Assembly: GCF_014650995.1 (NCBI RefSeq)
Contig: NZ_BMWA01000011.1
Location: 62,001-126,000, forward strand
Direction: 5' to 3'
DNA length: 64,000 nt
Source: Streptomyces viridiviolaceus
Lineage (GTDB): Bacteria; Actinomycetota; Actinomycetes; Streptomycetales; Streptomycetaceae
The position numbers were made by a program, and so were the translations under genes. Position 1 is the stretch's first letter. The number at the start of each line of letters is the position of its first letter. The notes under the pieces are model-generated. The model searched no databases, had not been told where the DNA came from, and saw only the letters and a program-made list of their open reading frames with translations. This document shows, in pieces, positions 23,445 to 32,423 of the stretch.

Positions 23445-24815
23445 TCAGGCTTCCGCTGCCTTCTCCTGGTCCGCCGTCTCCTCCTCGGGAACGAACCCCG
23501 GCAGCCATTCCTCCAGCTCGGCCCGCAGCCGCACCGCGGCTCCCAGCTGGCACAGCACCCCGATCGTGCTCAGTGTCACCCGGTGGATCAGGAGATAGGC
23601 CGGGGGCAGGTTGAGCTGCTTGGCCAGTTGGTAAGCCGGAGAGCGGGGATCGGCGATCCGGGCCGCCTGGCTGCGCATCCAGCCGCGCGTGAAGGTGAAT
23701 TCGTCGACCCGGGCCGGCTCGATGATCGGCAGGAGATAGTCGAGGACGGCGTCGGGGTCCAGCTCTATCGACTCCTTGACGAAGCCCTCCGCGCACAGCA
23801 TCTCGTAGACGGCCTCAGCCTCGCCGTCGAGTGTCATGCGCAGGGCCTCGCCGATGGGTGTCGGCAGCCCGCCCGGGAGGCGGTCGACCGTGCCGAAGTC
23901 GAGGACGCCCAGACGCCAGTCCTCGTCACCGTCGGGCCCGCCGGGCAGCAGACGGAAGTTGCCCGGGTGCGGGTCCGCGTGCAGGAGGCCGGTGCGGGCC
24001 GGACCGGAGAAGAGGAAGTGGGCCAGCAGCTGACCGGCCCGGTCCCGCTGTTCCGGGGTGCCGTCCGCGATGATCTCCGACAGCGGTAGGCCGTCGATCC
24101 ACTCGGTGATGAGGACCTGCTCGCACTGGTGGACGACGTCGGGCACGACGATGTCCGGGTCGTCCCTGAACTCCTCGGCGTGGGCCCGCTGGGCCTGCGC
24201 CTCCAGGTCGTAGTCCAGTTCCTCGGAGACCCGGTCCTTCAGCTCCGTGATCAGCGGCTTGATGTCCATGCCGGGGATCAGCGGGCCCAAGAGGCGGGCG
24301 AACCGGCTGAGTTGGTTCAGGTCGGAGAGCAGGGCCTCGCCGGCACCCGGGTACTGCACCTTGACCGCCACCTCACGGCCGTCGTGCCACACCGCCCGGT
24401 GCACCTGGCCGATCGAGGCCGCGGCGGCCGGCTTGTCCTCGAACTCCTCGAACAGGTCGTGCCAGTCCTCGCCGAGCCGCTCCTCGAGCACGGAGTGCAC
24501 CGTGCGCGTCGGCATGGGCGGCGCCGCCTCCTGCAGCTTGGTCAGTGCCGCCCGGTAGGGGCCGGCGATCTCCTCGGGCAGCGCCGACTCGAAGACGGAC
24601 AGCGCCTGGCCGAACTTCATCGCGCCGCCCTTGAGCTCGCCGAGCACCTTGAACAGCTGCTCGGCGGTGCGCTGCTGCAGCTGCTGGCCGACGATCTCCG
24701 CGGACTCGCCGACGATCCGCTTGCCGAGTCCCCAGGTCGCCCGTCCGGCGAAGCCGAGCGGGAGCGCGGCGAGCTTGGCGGTCCGGGTGACCGCCTTCCG
24801 GGGAAGATCAGACAT
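23445..24815 (-). CDS. ABC1/UbiB-family atypical kinase
   Basis: A 456-residue member of the UbiB/ADCK (AarF) protein-kinase-like family. Signatures: the KxGQ motif in GGAMKFGQALS, the Ala-rich nucleotide loop AAAASIGQVHRA (in place of a Gly-rich loop), the lysine in EVAVKVQYPG, the catalytic segment LLHADPHPGNFRLL and the metal site LGVLDFGTVDRLP. Family members act as ATPases in lipid or quinone metabolism; Streptomyces makes menaquinone, so the substrate here is unknown. The start MSDLPRK overlaps the upstream gene's stop by eight bases, showing translational coupling. An orthologue sits beside whiB7 in mycobacteria (Rv3197), so the pairing with wblC is conserved. Confidence 0.92.
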   Translation of the reverse strand: MSDLPRKAVTRTAKLAALPLGFAGRATWGLGKRIVGESAEIVGQQLQQRTAEQLFKVLGELKGGAMKFGQALSVFESALPEEIAGPYRAALTKLQEAAPPMPTRTVHSVLEERLGEDWHDLFEEFEDKPAAAASIGQVHRAVWHDGREVAVKVQYPGAGEALLSDLNQLSRFARLLGPLIPGMDIKPLITELKDRVSEELDYDLEAQAQRAHAEEFRDDPDIVVPDVVHQCEQVLITEWIDGLPLSEIIADGTPEQRDRAGQLLAHFLFSGPARTGLLHADPHPGNFRLLPGGPDGDEDWRLGVLDFGTVDRLPGGLPTPIGEALRMTLDGEAEAVYEMLCAEGFVKESIELDPDAVLDYLLPIIEPARVDEFTFTRGWMRSQAARIADPRSPAYQLAKQLNLPPAYLLIHRVTLSTIGVLCQLGAAVRLRAELEEWLPGFVPEEETADQEKAAEA

Positions 24816-26022
24816 GCGCCCTCCAAGTCCCAGCCGGCCGTGCGGCCCCTGCCCTGTGGCGTACTTCTGCCGACGGCCATTGCTCCGCCATTGTCTCGCG
24901 CCGATCCTCTTCTTCTGAGGTGTGTTCCTGCTTACCTTTCGCCGCGGCTCCGCACGGACACTCGGGGTGCGCCCGGACGGGCCGCGCGCACCAGTGCAGG
25001 CCGGGCAGCGCGGCCTCCCAGCGCGCACCACAGCTGGAGGGCGTGCGGCCGTCCAGGAAAGCGAGCGCGTGGGCGGCCGCCAGCCCTGCGACGGCCGTGG
25101 CCAGCGTGAGGTCGCAGGGACGCACTCGGCGCTGTCTGCCGGAGCGCCACTGCGCGACCAGGCGAGGCCAGGCCGGGTCCCGGTCGGTGCGGTCGGCGTG
25201 CAGGCAGCCGGCGCAGCCCGTCTCACCGGGCAGGACCAGGGGGCCGACGACACCGGTTCCCTCCACCACACCGGCATACAGATGGACCGTGCCCGTCGCC
25301 ATGAAGGGTTCCGCGGCAAAGGGATCGGGAGCGTGCACGGCGACGTCGTCGCGCGGGGCGAGGACCACCAGGGAGAAGCCCGGGCCGCCGTCCTCCGGCG
25401 CCGTCGTGGGGACACGGCGCGGCGGACGGTCCGGGGCCGCCCGGCGTACGGCCCGGCGGGCCGACTCGTCCCGGCGGTCGCCGACGGCCTCGGCGGGCTG
25501 CCCGCCCGGCGCGACGTCCCACGGCTCGACCCGGCCGCCGTCGCGCACGTCGACCTGCCCGACGCCCGCGCCCGACAGCAGCGAGGCCAGGACCGCGCCC
25601 ACCCGGCCCGCACCCCTGACCTGAACCCGCAGGGCACGCCGGGCGGCCAGGGACCTGAGCGCCTCGCCCGGTTCGCAGGTCGTCAGGGACAGCGAGGCCA
25701 GGTCGGGGCGGAGCCGGTCGAGGACCTGCTTCTTCTCCCGCAAGGCGTCGGCGTCCGGCCCACCGCCCCGGGAGTCGTCGAGGAGCCCGGCTCGTGCCAG
25801 GCGCTCCACCAGCCGGTCGACATGACCGTCCGGCAGATCCATGCGGCGCCCTTCCTCTCGCAGGAGCGCCGTGCCGCGCGTGCCGTTGAGCAGTTCCAGG
25901 AAACTGCCCGTGGCCGTGTCCACCGGGCCGAGCGTCAGCGCGTGCGCCGGCGTCATCCCGAACTGGACGGTGTTGAGATCGCGCCAGCCGCGCCTGAGCG
26001 CCGGCTTCACCATCGGATGCAT
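24808..26022 (-). CDS. Degenerate ThiF/E1-like protein
   Basis: A 404-residue protein with a ubiquitin-activating-enzyme-like fold. The start at 26022 (MHPMVKP) follows a GGGGGG site. N-terminal residues 1-130 form a small winged-helix-like leader-binding region. A Rossmann loop VRGAGRVGAVLASLLSGAG follows, then VDVRDGGRVEPWDVAPGG. True E1 enzymes carry Asn and Arg-Gln at this last point for adenylation; they are absent. The C-terminal part has CAGC, a lone Cys, then HPECPCG, resembling the zinc site of E1-like proteins in peptide-modification clusters. It probably binds a nucleotide or peptide but may not adenylate. It is coupled by overlap to the ABC1 kinase gene. Confidence 0.8.
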   Translation of the reverse strand: MHPMVKPALRRGWRDLNTVQFGMTPAHALTLGPVDTATGSFLELLNGTRGTALLREEGRRMDLPDGHVDRLVERLARAGLLDDSRGGGPDADALREKKQVLDRLRPDLASLSLTTCEPGEALRSLAARRALRVQVRGAGRVGAVLASLLSGAGVGQVDVRDGGRVEPWDVAPGGQPAEAVGDRRDESARRAVRRAAPDRPPRRVPTTAPEDGGPGFSLVVLAPRDDVAVHAPDPFAAEPFMATGTVHLYAGVVEGTGVVGPLVLPGETGCAGCLHADRTDRDPAWPRLVAQWRSGRQRRVRPCDLTLATAVAGLAAAHALAFLDGRTPSSCGARWEAALPGLHWCARPVRAHPECPCGAAAKGKQEHTSEEEDRRETMAEQWPSAEVRHRAGAARPAGTWRAHV

Positions 26023-26270
26023 GACAGGCCCCCCGTATGTCCGGTCCCGGAACGTCCCCGTGTGCCCGGCGGTGGTCGGTCGCATGGTCGGTCGTGGATC
26101 CGCCGGCGACTGCCAGCATGCCCGGCCGCGGCGCCGGGCGTCGAAAGTTGTCCACAAGCGGTGGGTATTCGTCGTACAAATCAGTCGCACACCGGAAAGG
26201 GCGGTGGCGGATCGGCACCGAACCTCCCCGGAGTCGGGACTTCCCCGGGTGCAGCGGGTAACGTCGGGGC

Positions 26271-26867
26271 GTGTCCGCCGACCCACTGCACCGTGCCGGA
26301 GCGCCACAGCGCACGCCGACGAATCCGCCGCCCAGCGGCTCGGGGGCGAGCGCGATCGAGGTCCGCAGGAGCACCCGCCGGCGCAGAACGGTGTCCGCGT
26401 ACCGTGAGGGCGACCGCACGGTCGTCCTCATCCCCGCCCGCATGTCCAAGGCGGAGGAACAGCGCTGGGTGAGCGTCATGCTCGACAAGCTCGCCGCCCA
26501 GGAGAGCAAGCGGGTCCTCGGTGACGCCGAGCTGACCGAGCGCGCGGAGCGCCTGTCGGCCCAGTACTTCGACGGGCGAGCCCGGCCCGCCTCGGTCCGC
26601 TGGGTGACCAACCAGAACACACGCTGGGGTTCGTGCACCCCTGCCGAGGGAAGCATCCGTCTGTCGCACCGCCTGCAGGGCATGCCCGAGTACGTCATCG
26701 ACTACGTCCTCCTGCACGAGCTGGCGCATCTGCTCGTTCCCGGGCACGGACCCCGTTTCTGGCGGCTGCTGGAGGCGTATCCGCGCACCGAGCGGGCCCG
26801 CGGGTACCTCGAGGGCGTCGTCGCCGCAGACCGGCTGCCGCACGTGCCGGGCGCCCGGAGCGAGTAG
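26271..26867 (+). CDS. YgjP-like (M48-type, DUF45) metallopeptidase
   Basis: A 198-residue soluble protein with the YgjP domain: NTRWGSCTPAEGSIRLSHRL followed by the zinc motif YVLLHELAHLLVPGHGPRF (HExxH with a third His seven residues later). The N-terminal 60 residues are polar and basic (VRRSTRRRRTVSAY). The GTG start is preceded by TAACGT with a six-base gap (leaderless pattern). It is divergent from the E1-like gene and upstream of the TerD/AIM24 cluster. The substrate is unknown for the family. Confidence 0.88.
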   Translation: MSADPLHRAGAPQRTPTNPPPSGSGASAIEVRRSTRRRRTVSAYREGDRTVVLIPARMSKAEEQRWVSVMLDKLAAQESKRVLGDAELTERAERLSAQYFDGRARPASVRWVTNQNTRWGSCTPAEGSIRLSHRLQGMPEYVIDYVLLHELAHLLVPGHGPRFWRLLEAYPRTERARGYLEGVVAADRLPHVPGARSE

Positions 26868-27007
26868 GCCGCGTCCGCTGCCTCGATGCGTCCGATACGG
26901 CCCCGCGCGGGTTCTGTACCGGGTCTGTACCGACATCGTCCGGTGTCCGACTTTGCCGTTAGCCTGGCGCGACGCACTCACACTCGGATGGGGGACGGTC
27001 GTTACGC

Positions 27008-28750
27008 ATGGCCAGGGAATTCCAACGCGGCCACAAGGCCAGGATCAGTGACCTCACCTCGGGCACGGATCTGTACGTAGGCGTGCAGATCACCGGACCC
27101 GGGCTGAGCTTCGACATCAGCTGCTTCGGCCTCGACGCCGACGAACGGCTCACGGACGACCGGTACTTCGTCTTCTACAACCAGCCGAAGTCCCCCGAGG
27201 AGTCCATCCAGCTCCTGGGCGCCCAGGCGGGCGACACGGAGTCCTTCCGGGTCACGTTGGACAGGATCCCGCCGCAGATCAAGAAGCTCTCCTTCACGGC
27301 GACGATCGACGGCGCCGGGCAGATGTCGCAGGTGGGACCCGGGTACATCCGGATCGTCGCGGGCGGCGAGGAGGTGGCCCGGTACCCCTTCAACGGCTCG
27401 GAGTTCTCCACCGAGCGAGCCGTGATGCTGGGCGACTTCTACCTGAAGGACGTGTGGCGGTTCGCCGCCGTCGGACAGGGCTTCGACGGTGGTCTCGACG
27501 CGCTGCTGAAGAACTTCGGCGGCGAGGTGGCCGAGGAGGAGCCGCCCGCCCCGCAGCAGCCGCAGGCCGCCGCTCCGGGCTTCGCCCCGCCCGCGCAGGC
27601 CTCGCCGCCGCCCGCGTTCGCCGCCCCCGGAACCCCGGAACCGGCCCCCGTCCCGCAGCCCGCTCCGGCCCCCGCTCCGCAGGGCTTCGCGCCGCCGCCC
27701 GGCGCCACCCCGCCCCCCGCCCCGGCGCCCGACGTGCACGCCCAGCCGACCATCGTCGCGCCCATGCACACACCGCCCGCCGGCTCCCCGGTGCCGCCCC
27801 CGGCCCCGGCGCCCGCGCCGTACGGCCAGCAGCCGCCCTACGGCCAACCGGGCCAGCAGCCGCCGTACGGCCAGGGACCCGGCCAGACCGCCCCGCCGCC
27901 TCCCGGTTACGCCCAGCCGCCGGCGCCCCAGGCCCCTGCCCCGCCGCCCGGTTACGGTCAGCCGACCCCGCCCCCGGGCTACGGCCAGCAGGTCCCCCAC
28001 GGTCAGCCACCCGTCCAGCACGGGCAGATCCCCGGCCAGCAGGCCCCTTACGGCGCGCCGCAGGGCGTGCCCCAGGGGGCGCCGCAGGGGGCCGGCGTGG
28101 CAGCCGCGCTCCAGCAGTTCCGGGAGACCGGCACCGGGCAGCGCTGGACGCAGCAGAACAAGAAGCTGGTCCGCGTCGACCTCGGGGTGGGCGGTCAGCC
28201 CGTACTGGCCCGGCAGGGCAGCATGGTGCTCTACCAGGGCAAGGTCGACTTCAGCTACAAGGGCGCCGGGTTCGCCGGCCGGGTCGTGGGCAACGCGACC
28301 GGCCAGGAGATGCAGCTGATGCGCTGTACGGGCAAGGGACAGGTGTTCCTCGCCGACAACTCCACGATGCTGCACCCCATCGAGCTCCAGGGCGACGCCG
28401 TGTGCGTCTCCGCGGAGAACGTCCTCGCCTTCGACGAGAGCCTCCAGTACGAGGTCCGCCGCATCGAGGGGCACGGCATCCCCGGGGGCGCGCTGTTCAC
28501 GATGCAGTTCCAGGGAACGGGCACGATCGTCGTCAAGACGCACGGCATGCCCGTGGTGCTGCCGGTGACGCCCACCACCTTCGCCGACTGCAACGCCGTG
28601 GTCGCCTGGTCGGCCGCCGCCCAGGTGGTCGTCTCCAGCCAGGTGCGGATGCGTCGCAACTCCTACCCAGGCGACACGGGCGAGAGCGTCAACCTCCAGT
28701 TCCGGGCGGCGCCCGGCAACTTCGTCGTCGTCCAGCCGTACGAGATCTGA
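27008..28750 (+). CDS. TerD-AIM24 fusion protein with Pro/Gln-rich linker
   Basis: A 580-residue three-part protein. Residues 1-170 are a TerD domain, with calcium-binding-type acidic loops (CFGLDADERLTDDRYFVFYN) and LPPQIKKLSF-like strands. Residues about 175-360 are a low-complexity linker rich in Pro, Gln, Ala and Gly with YGQ repeats, likely unfolded. Residues about 370-580 are an AIM24 domain (LARQGSMVLYQGKVDF, MQLMRCTGKGQVFLAD, LAFDESLQYEVRRIEG). TerD proteins occur in tellurite/stress resistance systems; AIM24 is a beta-barrel-like domain first named in mitochondria. The ATG at 27008 follows GGGGGAC. Two stand-alone AIM24 genes follow within 20 bases, an apparent operon that may build a hetero-oligomer (inference). 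Confidence 0.88.
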   Translation: MAREFQRGHKARISDLTSGTDLYVGVQITGPGLSFDISCFGLDADERLTDDRYFVFYNQPKSPEESIQLLGAQAGDTESFRVTLDRIPPQIKKLSFTATIDGAGQMSQVGPGYIRIVAGGEEVARYPFNGSEFSTERAVMLGDFYLKDVWRFAAVGQGFDGGLDALLKNFGGEVAEEEPPAPQQPQAAAPGFAPPAQASPPPAFAAPGTPEPAPVPQPAPAPAPQGFAPPPGATPPPAPAPDVHAQPTIVAPMHTPPAGSPVPPPAPAPAPYGQQPPYGQPGQQPPYGQGPGQTAPPPPGYAQPPAPQAPAPPPGYGQPTPPPGYGQQVPHGQPPVQHGQIPGQQAPYGAPQGVPQGAPQGAGVAAALQQFRETGTGQRWTQQNKKLVRVDLGVGGQPVLARQGSMVLYQGKVDFSYKGAGFAGRVVGNATGQEMQLMRCTGKGQVFLADNSTMLHPIELQGDAVCVSAENVLAFDESLQYEVRRIEGHGIPGGALFTMQFQGTGTIVVKTHGMPVVLPVTPTTFADCNAVVAWSAAAQVVVSSQVRMRRNSYPGDTGESVNLQFRAAPGNFVVVQPYEI

Positions 28751-28763
28751 GGGAGAGCCCGAC

Positions 28764-29444
28764 ATGAACCAGCCGCTCGCGGGCTACGCCCCCGCACCCG
28801 TCACCGCCCGCATGGAGAACCACGGCAACCACATGCTGAAGGTCGCCATGCAGACCGGCAACGACCTCCTCGCGCGCGTGGGCTCGATGGTCGCCTACGA
28901 GGGGTTCGTGCAGTACGAGCCCAACCCGCCGGCCGTCCGCCAGATCGCGAAGGACTGGATGACCGGCGAGGGCGCGCCCCTGATGAAGTGCTCCGGCGAC
29001 GGCCTGCTCTACCTCGCCGACTACGGTGCGAACGTCGTCGTCATCAACCTCAATGGCGACGGGATCTCTGTCAACGCCACCAACCTGCTCGCCTTCGACG
29101 CCCACCTCACCTGGGGGGTGGAGCGGGTCAAGGGGCTGGCGAAGTTCGCCGGACAGGGCCTGTGGAACACCAAGATCTCCGGACAGGGCTGGGTCGCGCT
29201 CACCTCCCGGGGCAAGCCGATCGTCGTCGACTGCGGCGGCGGCGAGGACGAGACGTACGTCGACCCGGACGCGCTCGTCGCCTGGTCCCCGAACCTCAAG
29301 GTGAAGGGCAAGCGCAGCTTCAAGGCGCAGTCGCTGATCGGCCGCGGCAGCGGCGAGGCCTACCAGATGGCCTTCTCCGGTCAGGGCATCGTCGTCGTCC
29401 AGCCCAGCGAGGACAGCACCGACCGCCTCCGGGTCCGGGGCTGA
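28764..29444 (+). CDS. AIM24 family protein
   Basis: A 226-residue single-domain AIM24 protein: NHMLKVAMQTGNDLLARVGS, PLMKCSGDGLLYLADYGANV, LLAFDAHLTWGVERVKG, GQGLWNTKISGQGWVAL and SFSGQGIVVVQPSE. It shares the layout of the fusion protein's C-terminus but lacks TerD. The ATG is 13 bases after the previous stop with a GGGAGAGCC ribosome site. It is predicted to be soluble. Function is not established for bacterial members. Confidence 0.88.
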   Translation: MNQPLAGYAPAPVTARMENHGNHMLKVAMQTGNDLLARVGSMVAYEGFVQYEPNPPAVRQIAKDWMTGEGAPLMKCSGDGLLYLADYGANVVVINLNGDGISVNATNLLAFDAHLTWGVERVKGLAKFAGQGLWNTKISGQGWVALTSRGKPIVVDCGGGEDETYVDPDALVAWSPNLKVKGKRSFKAQSLIGRGSGEAYQMAFSGQGIVVVQPSEDSTDRLRVRG

Positions 29445-29461
29445 GGGGGAGACAGAACACC

Positions 29462-30217
29462 ATGCAGAGCCCGCTTTTCGCCTACAACGACCAGCAGACC
29501 CAGGAACGCTGGAGCCTGCAGAACAAGCACATGCTCCGCGTCGCCCTGGAGGGCCACGACGACGTGCTCGCCCGCAAGGGCACGATGGTCGCCTACCAGG
29601 GGCTCGTCGAGTTCGACGCCGAGTACCAGAGCAACAGCCAGTCACGCTCGCGTGCGCACACCGGTGAGGGCCTGGACCTGATGCGCTGCCACGGACAGGG
29701 CACGGTCTTCTTCGCCAACCTCGCCCAGTACATCCACGTGATGGAGGTCGACCAGGAGGGGCTCACCGTCGACAGCAGCTATGTGCTGGCCATGGACTCC
29801 TCCCTGCACCACGAGGTCGTCGCCGTCGACAGCCTGTACGGCATCTCCGGCTCGGGGAAGTACCAGCTCAACATCACCGGCCGCGGCAGGGTCGCCCTGA
29901 TGACCTCGGGCGCCCCGCTGCTGATGCAGGTGACGCCGGACAAGTACGTCAACTGCGACGCCGACGCGATCGTCGCCTGGTCCACGGGGCTGCGGGTGCA
30001 GATGCAGGCCCAGACGCACTCCTCCGGGGTCTGGCGGCGCCGCGGCAACACCGGTGAGGGCTGGGAGCTCAGCTTCATGGGCAGCGGCTTCGCCCTCGTC
30101 CAGCCCAGCGAGCTGCTGCCGCCGCAGAACGCCCAGATCGGGTCGGGCCTCGCCGCGCAGTACGGCATGGGCCAGCAGGGGGCCCGGGGGCAGAACCAGG
30201 GCAACGTCTGGAGCTGA
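29462..30217 (+). CDS. AIM24 family protein, second stand-alone copy
   Basis: A 251-residue AIM24 protein beginning MQSPLFAYNDQQTQERWSLQ. Recognisable strands: HMLRVALEGHDDVLARKGT, LMRCHGQGTVFFANLAQ, SYVLAMDSSLHHEVVAVDS, NITGRGRVALMTSG and ELSFMGSGFALVQPSELLPP. A short Gln/Gly-rich tail follows. It starts 17 bases after the previous gene behind GAGGGGGAG. The three AIM24 domains are divergent from each other, so the triplication is old. The operon ends at a stem-loop. Confidence 0.88.
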   Translation: MQSPLFAYNDQQTQERWSLQNKHMLRVALEGHDDVLARKGTMVAYQGLVEFDAEYQSNSQSRSRAHTGEGLDLMRCHGQGTVFFANLAQYIHVMEVDQEGLTVDSSYVLAMDSSLHHEVVAVDSLYGISGSGKYQLNITGRGRVALMTSGAPLLMQVTPDKYVNCDADAIVAWSTGLRVQMQAQTHSSGVWRRRGNTGEGWELSFMGSGFALVQPSELLPPQNAQIGSGLAAQYGMGQQGARGQNQGNVWS

Positions 30218-30238
30218 CCGTCGCCGGGAGCAGACGTC

Positions 30239-30266
30239 AGGGGCGGCCACCAGTGCGGCCGCCCCT
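30239..30266. terminator. Stem-loop between AIM24 operon and Nudix gene
   Basis: A 10-bp perfect inverted repeat (30239-30248 with 30257-30266) between convergent genes. Confidence 0.72.
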
Positions 30267-30282
30267 CACCGGTTGCCGAGGC

Positions 30283-30798
30283 TCACAGCCTGGCGCGCGT
30301 GGCCTCCAGCAGGCGTACGACCGACCCGTCGGCCACGTCCGCGACCTCGTGGTAGGCGAACCAGCGCAGATCCAGGGACTCGTCGCTGATCGCCTCCACG
30401 GCACCCGTCGGGGCCACCGCGGCGTACTGGACGTCCAGGTGCCACGCACAGGGCGTGTGATGGCGGTCCAGTCGCACCGGACCGCCGGGCACCAGAGCCA
30501 GGTCCGGGATGCCGGACTCCTCGGTCCCCTCGCGCAGCGCGGCCGCCGCCAGTGTCGCGTCGCCGGGCTCGCAGTGGCCGCCCATCTGCAGCCACATGCG
30601 CAGCTTTCCGTGCAGGGTCAGCAGGACACGCTCGCGCGTCGGGTCGACCACCAGGGCGCTCGCCGTGATGTGACCGTCCCGGCAGGCCTTCCACAGGCCG
30701 TCGGGGTGGGCCGCCAGGTGGTCCAGATAGACCTGCCGCAGCTCGTCCTGGCCCTCGTAGTCCTTCAGGACCAGGACGGCGTCGTCATGGAGGCTCAC
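30283..30798 (-). CDS. Nudix hydrolase
   Basis: A 171-residue Nudix protein with the box GGHCEPGDATLAAAALREGTEESG (catalytic REx2EExG region intact). The preceding strand has ERVLLTLHGKLRMWLQMG. The substrate cannot be read from sequence. The GTG start at 30798 overlaps the upstream gene's stop as GTGA, so the two are translationally coupled. Confidence 0.88.
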   Translation of the reverse strand: MSLHDDAVLVLKDYEGQDELRQVYLDHLAAHPDGLWKACRDGHITASALVVDPTRERVLLTLHGKLRMWLQMGGHCEPGDATLAAAALREGTEESGIPDLALVPGGPVRLDRHHTPCAWHLDVQYAAVAPTGAVEAISDESLDLRWFAYHEVADVADGSVVRLLEATRARL

Positions 30799-32231
30799 TC
30801 GGCGTCGTCGCCCGTGTTCTTGTCCTCGCCCTCGTCCTTCTTCCTCAGGTCGGGCTTGCCCGCGGCCTCGCCGAGCATCTTGTCCAGCTCGGAGAAGTCC
30901 AGCTGCTCGCGGTGCACGAAACCGTCCGGGTCGTCCAGGTCGGTGGCCGTCGGCAGCATGTCCGGGTGGGCCCACAGGCCGTCCCGGCCGTCGACACCGC
31001 GCGCGTCCGTCAGCGACGCCCACAGGCGGGAGGCGTCACGCAGGCGGCGCGGGCGCAGCTCCAGGCCGATCAGCGTGGCGAAGGTCTGCTCGGCCGGGCC
31101 GCCCGAGGCGCGGCGGCGGCGCAGCGTCTCGCGCAGTGCGTCCGCGGACGACAGACGCGGCTTGGCGGCGGCGTGGACCACCGCGTCCACCCAGCCCTCG
31201 ACGAGCGCCAGGGCCGTCTCCAGACGGGCCAGGGCCGCCTTCTGCTCGGGGGTGTCCTCCGGCTGGAACATGCCCTGCTGGAGGGCTTCCTGCAGCTGCT
31301 CGGGGTTCTGCGGGTCGAACTGGCCGACCACGTCCTCCAGCTTGGCCGTGTCGACCTTGATCCCGCGCGCGTAGCCGTCGACCGCGCCGAACAGGTGCGA
31401 GCGCAGCCACGGCACGTGCGCGAAGAGGCGCTGGTGGGCGGCCTCGCGCAGGGCGAGGTACAGCCGCACCTCCTCCTGCGGCACGCCGAGGTCCTTGCCG
31501 AACGCCTCGATGTTCGCCGGCAGCAGCGCGGCCCGGCCTGCCGGACCGAGCGGCAGACCGATGTCGGACGAGCCGACGACCTCGCCGGCGAGCACGCCGA
31601 CGGCCTGCCCGATCTGCGTGCCGAACATGGCGCCCCCCATGGAGCGCATCATGCCGATCAGCGGGCCGGCCATGGCCTGCATCTCCTCGGGCAGCACATC
31701 GCCCATGGCGTTGCCGACGCGCTCGGCGACCGGGTCCACGAGCTCCTGCCAGGCGGGAAGGGTCGCCTCGACCCACTCCGCGCGGCTCCAGGCCACCGCG
31801 GAGCCCGCGCCGGAGGGCAGGGCGGTCGCGTCGTCCAGCCACAGGTCCGCCAGGCGGACGGCCTCCTGGACGGCGCTGCGCTCGGCGGGGCCGACGCTGG
31901 CGTCCTTGGTGCCGTTCGGGGCGCCCTGGGCGACGGTCTGGCGGGCGATCTGCTTGGCCATGTCCCAGTTCACCGGACCGCCCTCGTAGGAGAGCATCTG
32001 GCCCAGCTGCTGGAACGCGGCGCCCAGGTCGGTGGGGTTCAGCGAACCGAACATGGCAGCGAACGGATTGTCCGCACCGGGGCCGCCCGGGCCTCCGGCT
32101 CCGGGCAGCCCGAAACCGAACGGGTTGGCAGGTCCCTGACCACCGCCGCTCTGCTGGTCCTTCTTCTTGCCCTCGTCGCCGTCGTCCGGCTCCTCCGGCG
32201 GAAGGCCGAATCCGAATGGGGTGTCACTCAC
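30795..32231 (-). CDS. DUF2342 zincin-like metalloprotease-family protein
   Basis: A 478-residue protein of the actinobacterial DUF2342 ('zincin-like metallopeptidase type 2', also labelled coenzyme F420 biosynthesis associated). The GTG at 32231 (MSDTPFGFGLPPEE) follows GAGGAA and is preferred over an ATG further upstream. The N-terminus repeats an NPFGFGLP motif in a disordered Gly/Pro/Gln-rich segment. The core carries EMQAMAGPLIGMMRSMGGAMFG and the REAAHQRLFAHVPWLRSHL segment where the proposed metal-binding His residues lie; it is not a canonical HExxH. The C-terminus is acidic and Lys-rich. The mycobacterial orthologue (Rv3195) is in the same neighbourhood. Activity is unproven. Confidence 0.86.
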   Translation of the reverse strand: MSDTPFGFGLPPEEPDDGDEGKKKDQQSGGGQGPANPFGFGLPGAGGPGGPGADNPFAAMFGSLNPTDLGAAFQQLGQMLSYEGGPVNWDMAKQIARQTVAQGAPNGTKDASVGPAERSAVQEAVRLADLWLDDATALPSGAGSAVAWSRAEWVEATLPAWQELVDPVAERVGNAMGDVLPEEMQAMAGPLIGMMRSMGGAMFGTQIGQAVGVLAGEVVGSSDIGLPLGPAGRAALLPANIEAFGKDLGVPQEEVRLYLALREAAHQRLFAHVPWLRSHLFGAVDGYARGIKVDTAKLEDVVGQFDPQNPEQLQEALQQGMFQPEDTPEQKAALARLETALALVEGWVDAVVHAAAKPRLSSADALRETLRRRRASGGPAEQTFATLIGLELRPRRLRDASRLWASLTDARGVDGRDGLWAHPDMLPTATDLDDPDGFVHREQLDFSELDKMLGEAAGKPDLRKKDEGEDKNTGDDAE

Positions 32232-32423
32232 GGGGTTCCTCGGCTGGTAGGGCCGCCGGTTCTTTCCGGCGGCACGGCTGCCCGACATCACCACCCAGCG
32301 TAGACACCCCGGGCGGTTCGGGCCTCGGTGCTTCGCCGACTGACGGCCTGCGGCAGGATGGATGCCACCTGGTACGTACGCGTCGCTCGCGCCCGTACAG
32401 AAGACAACCGCTGGAGACGCCCG

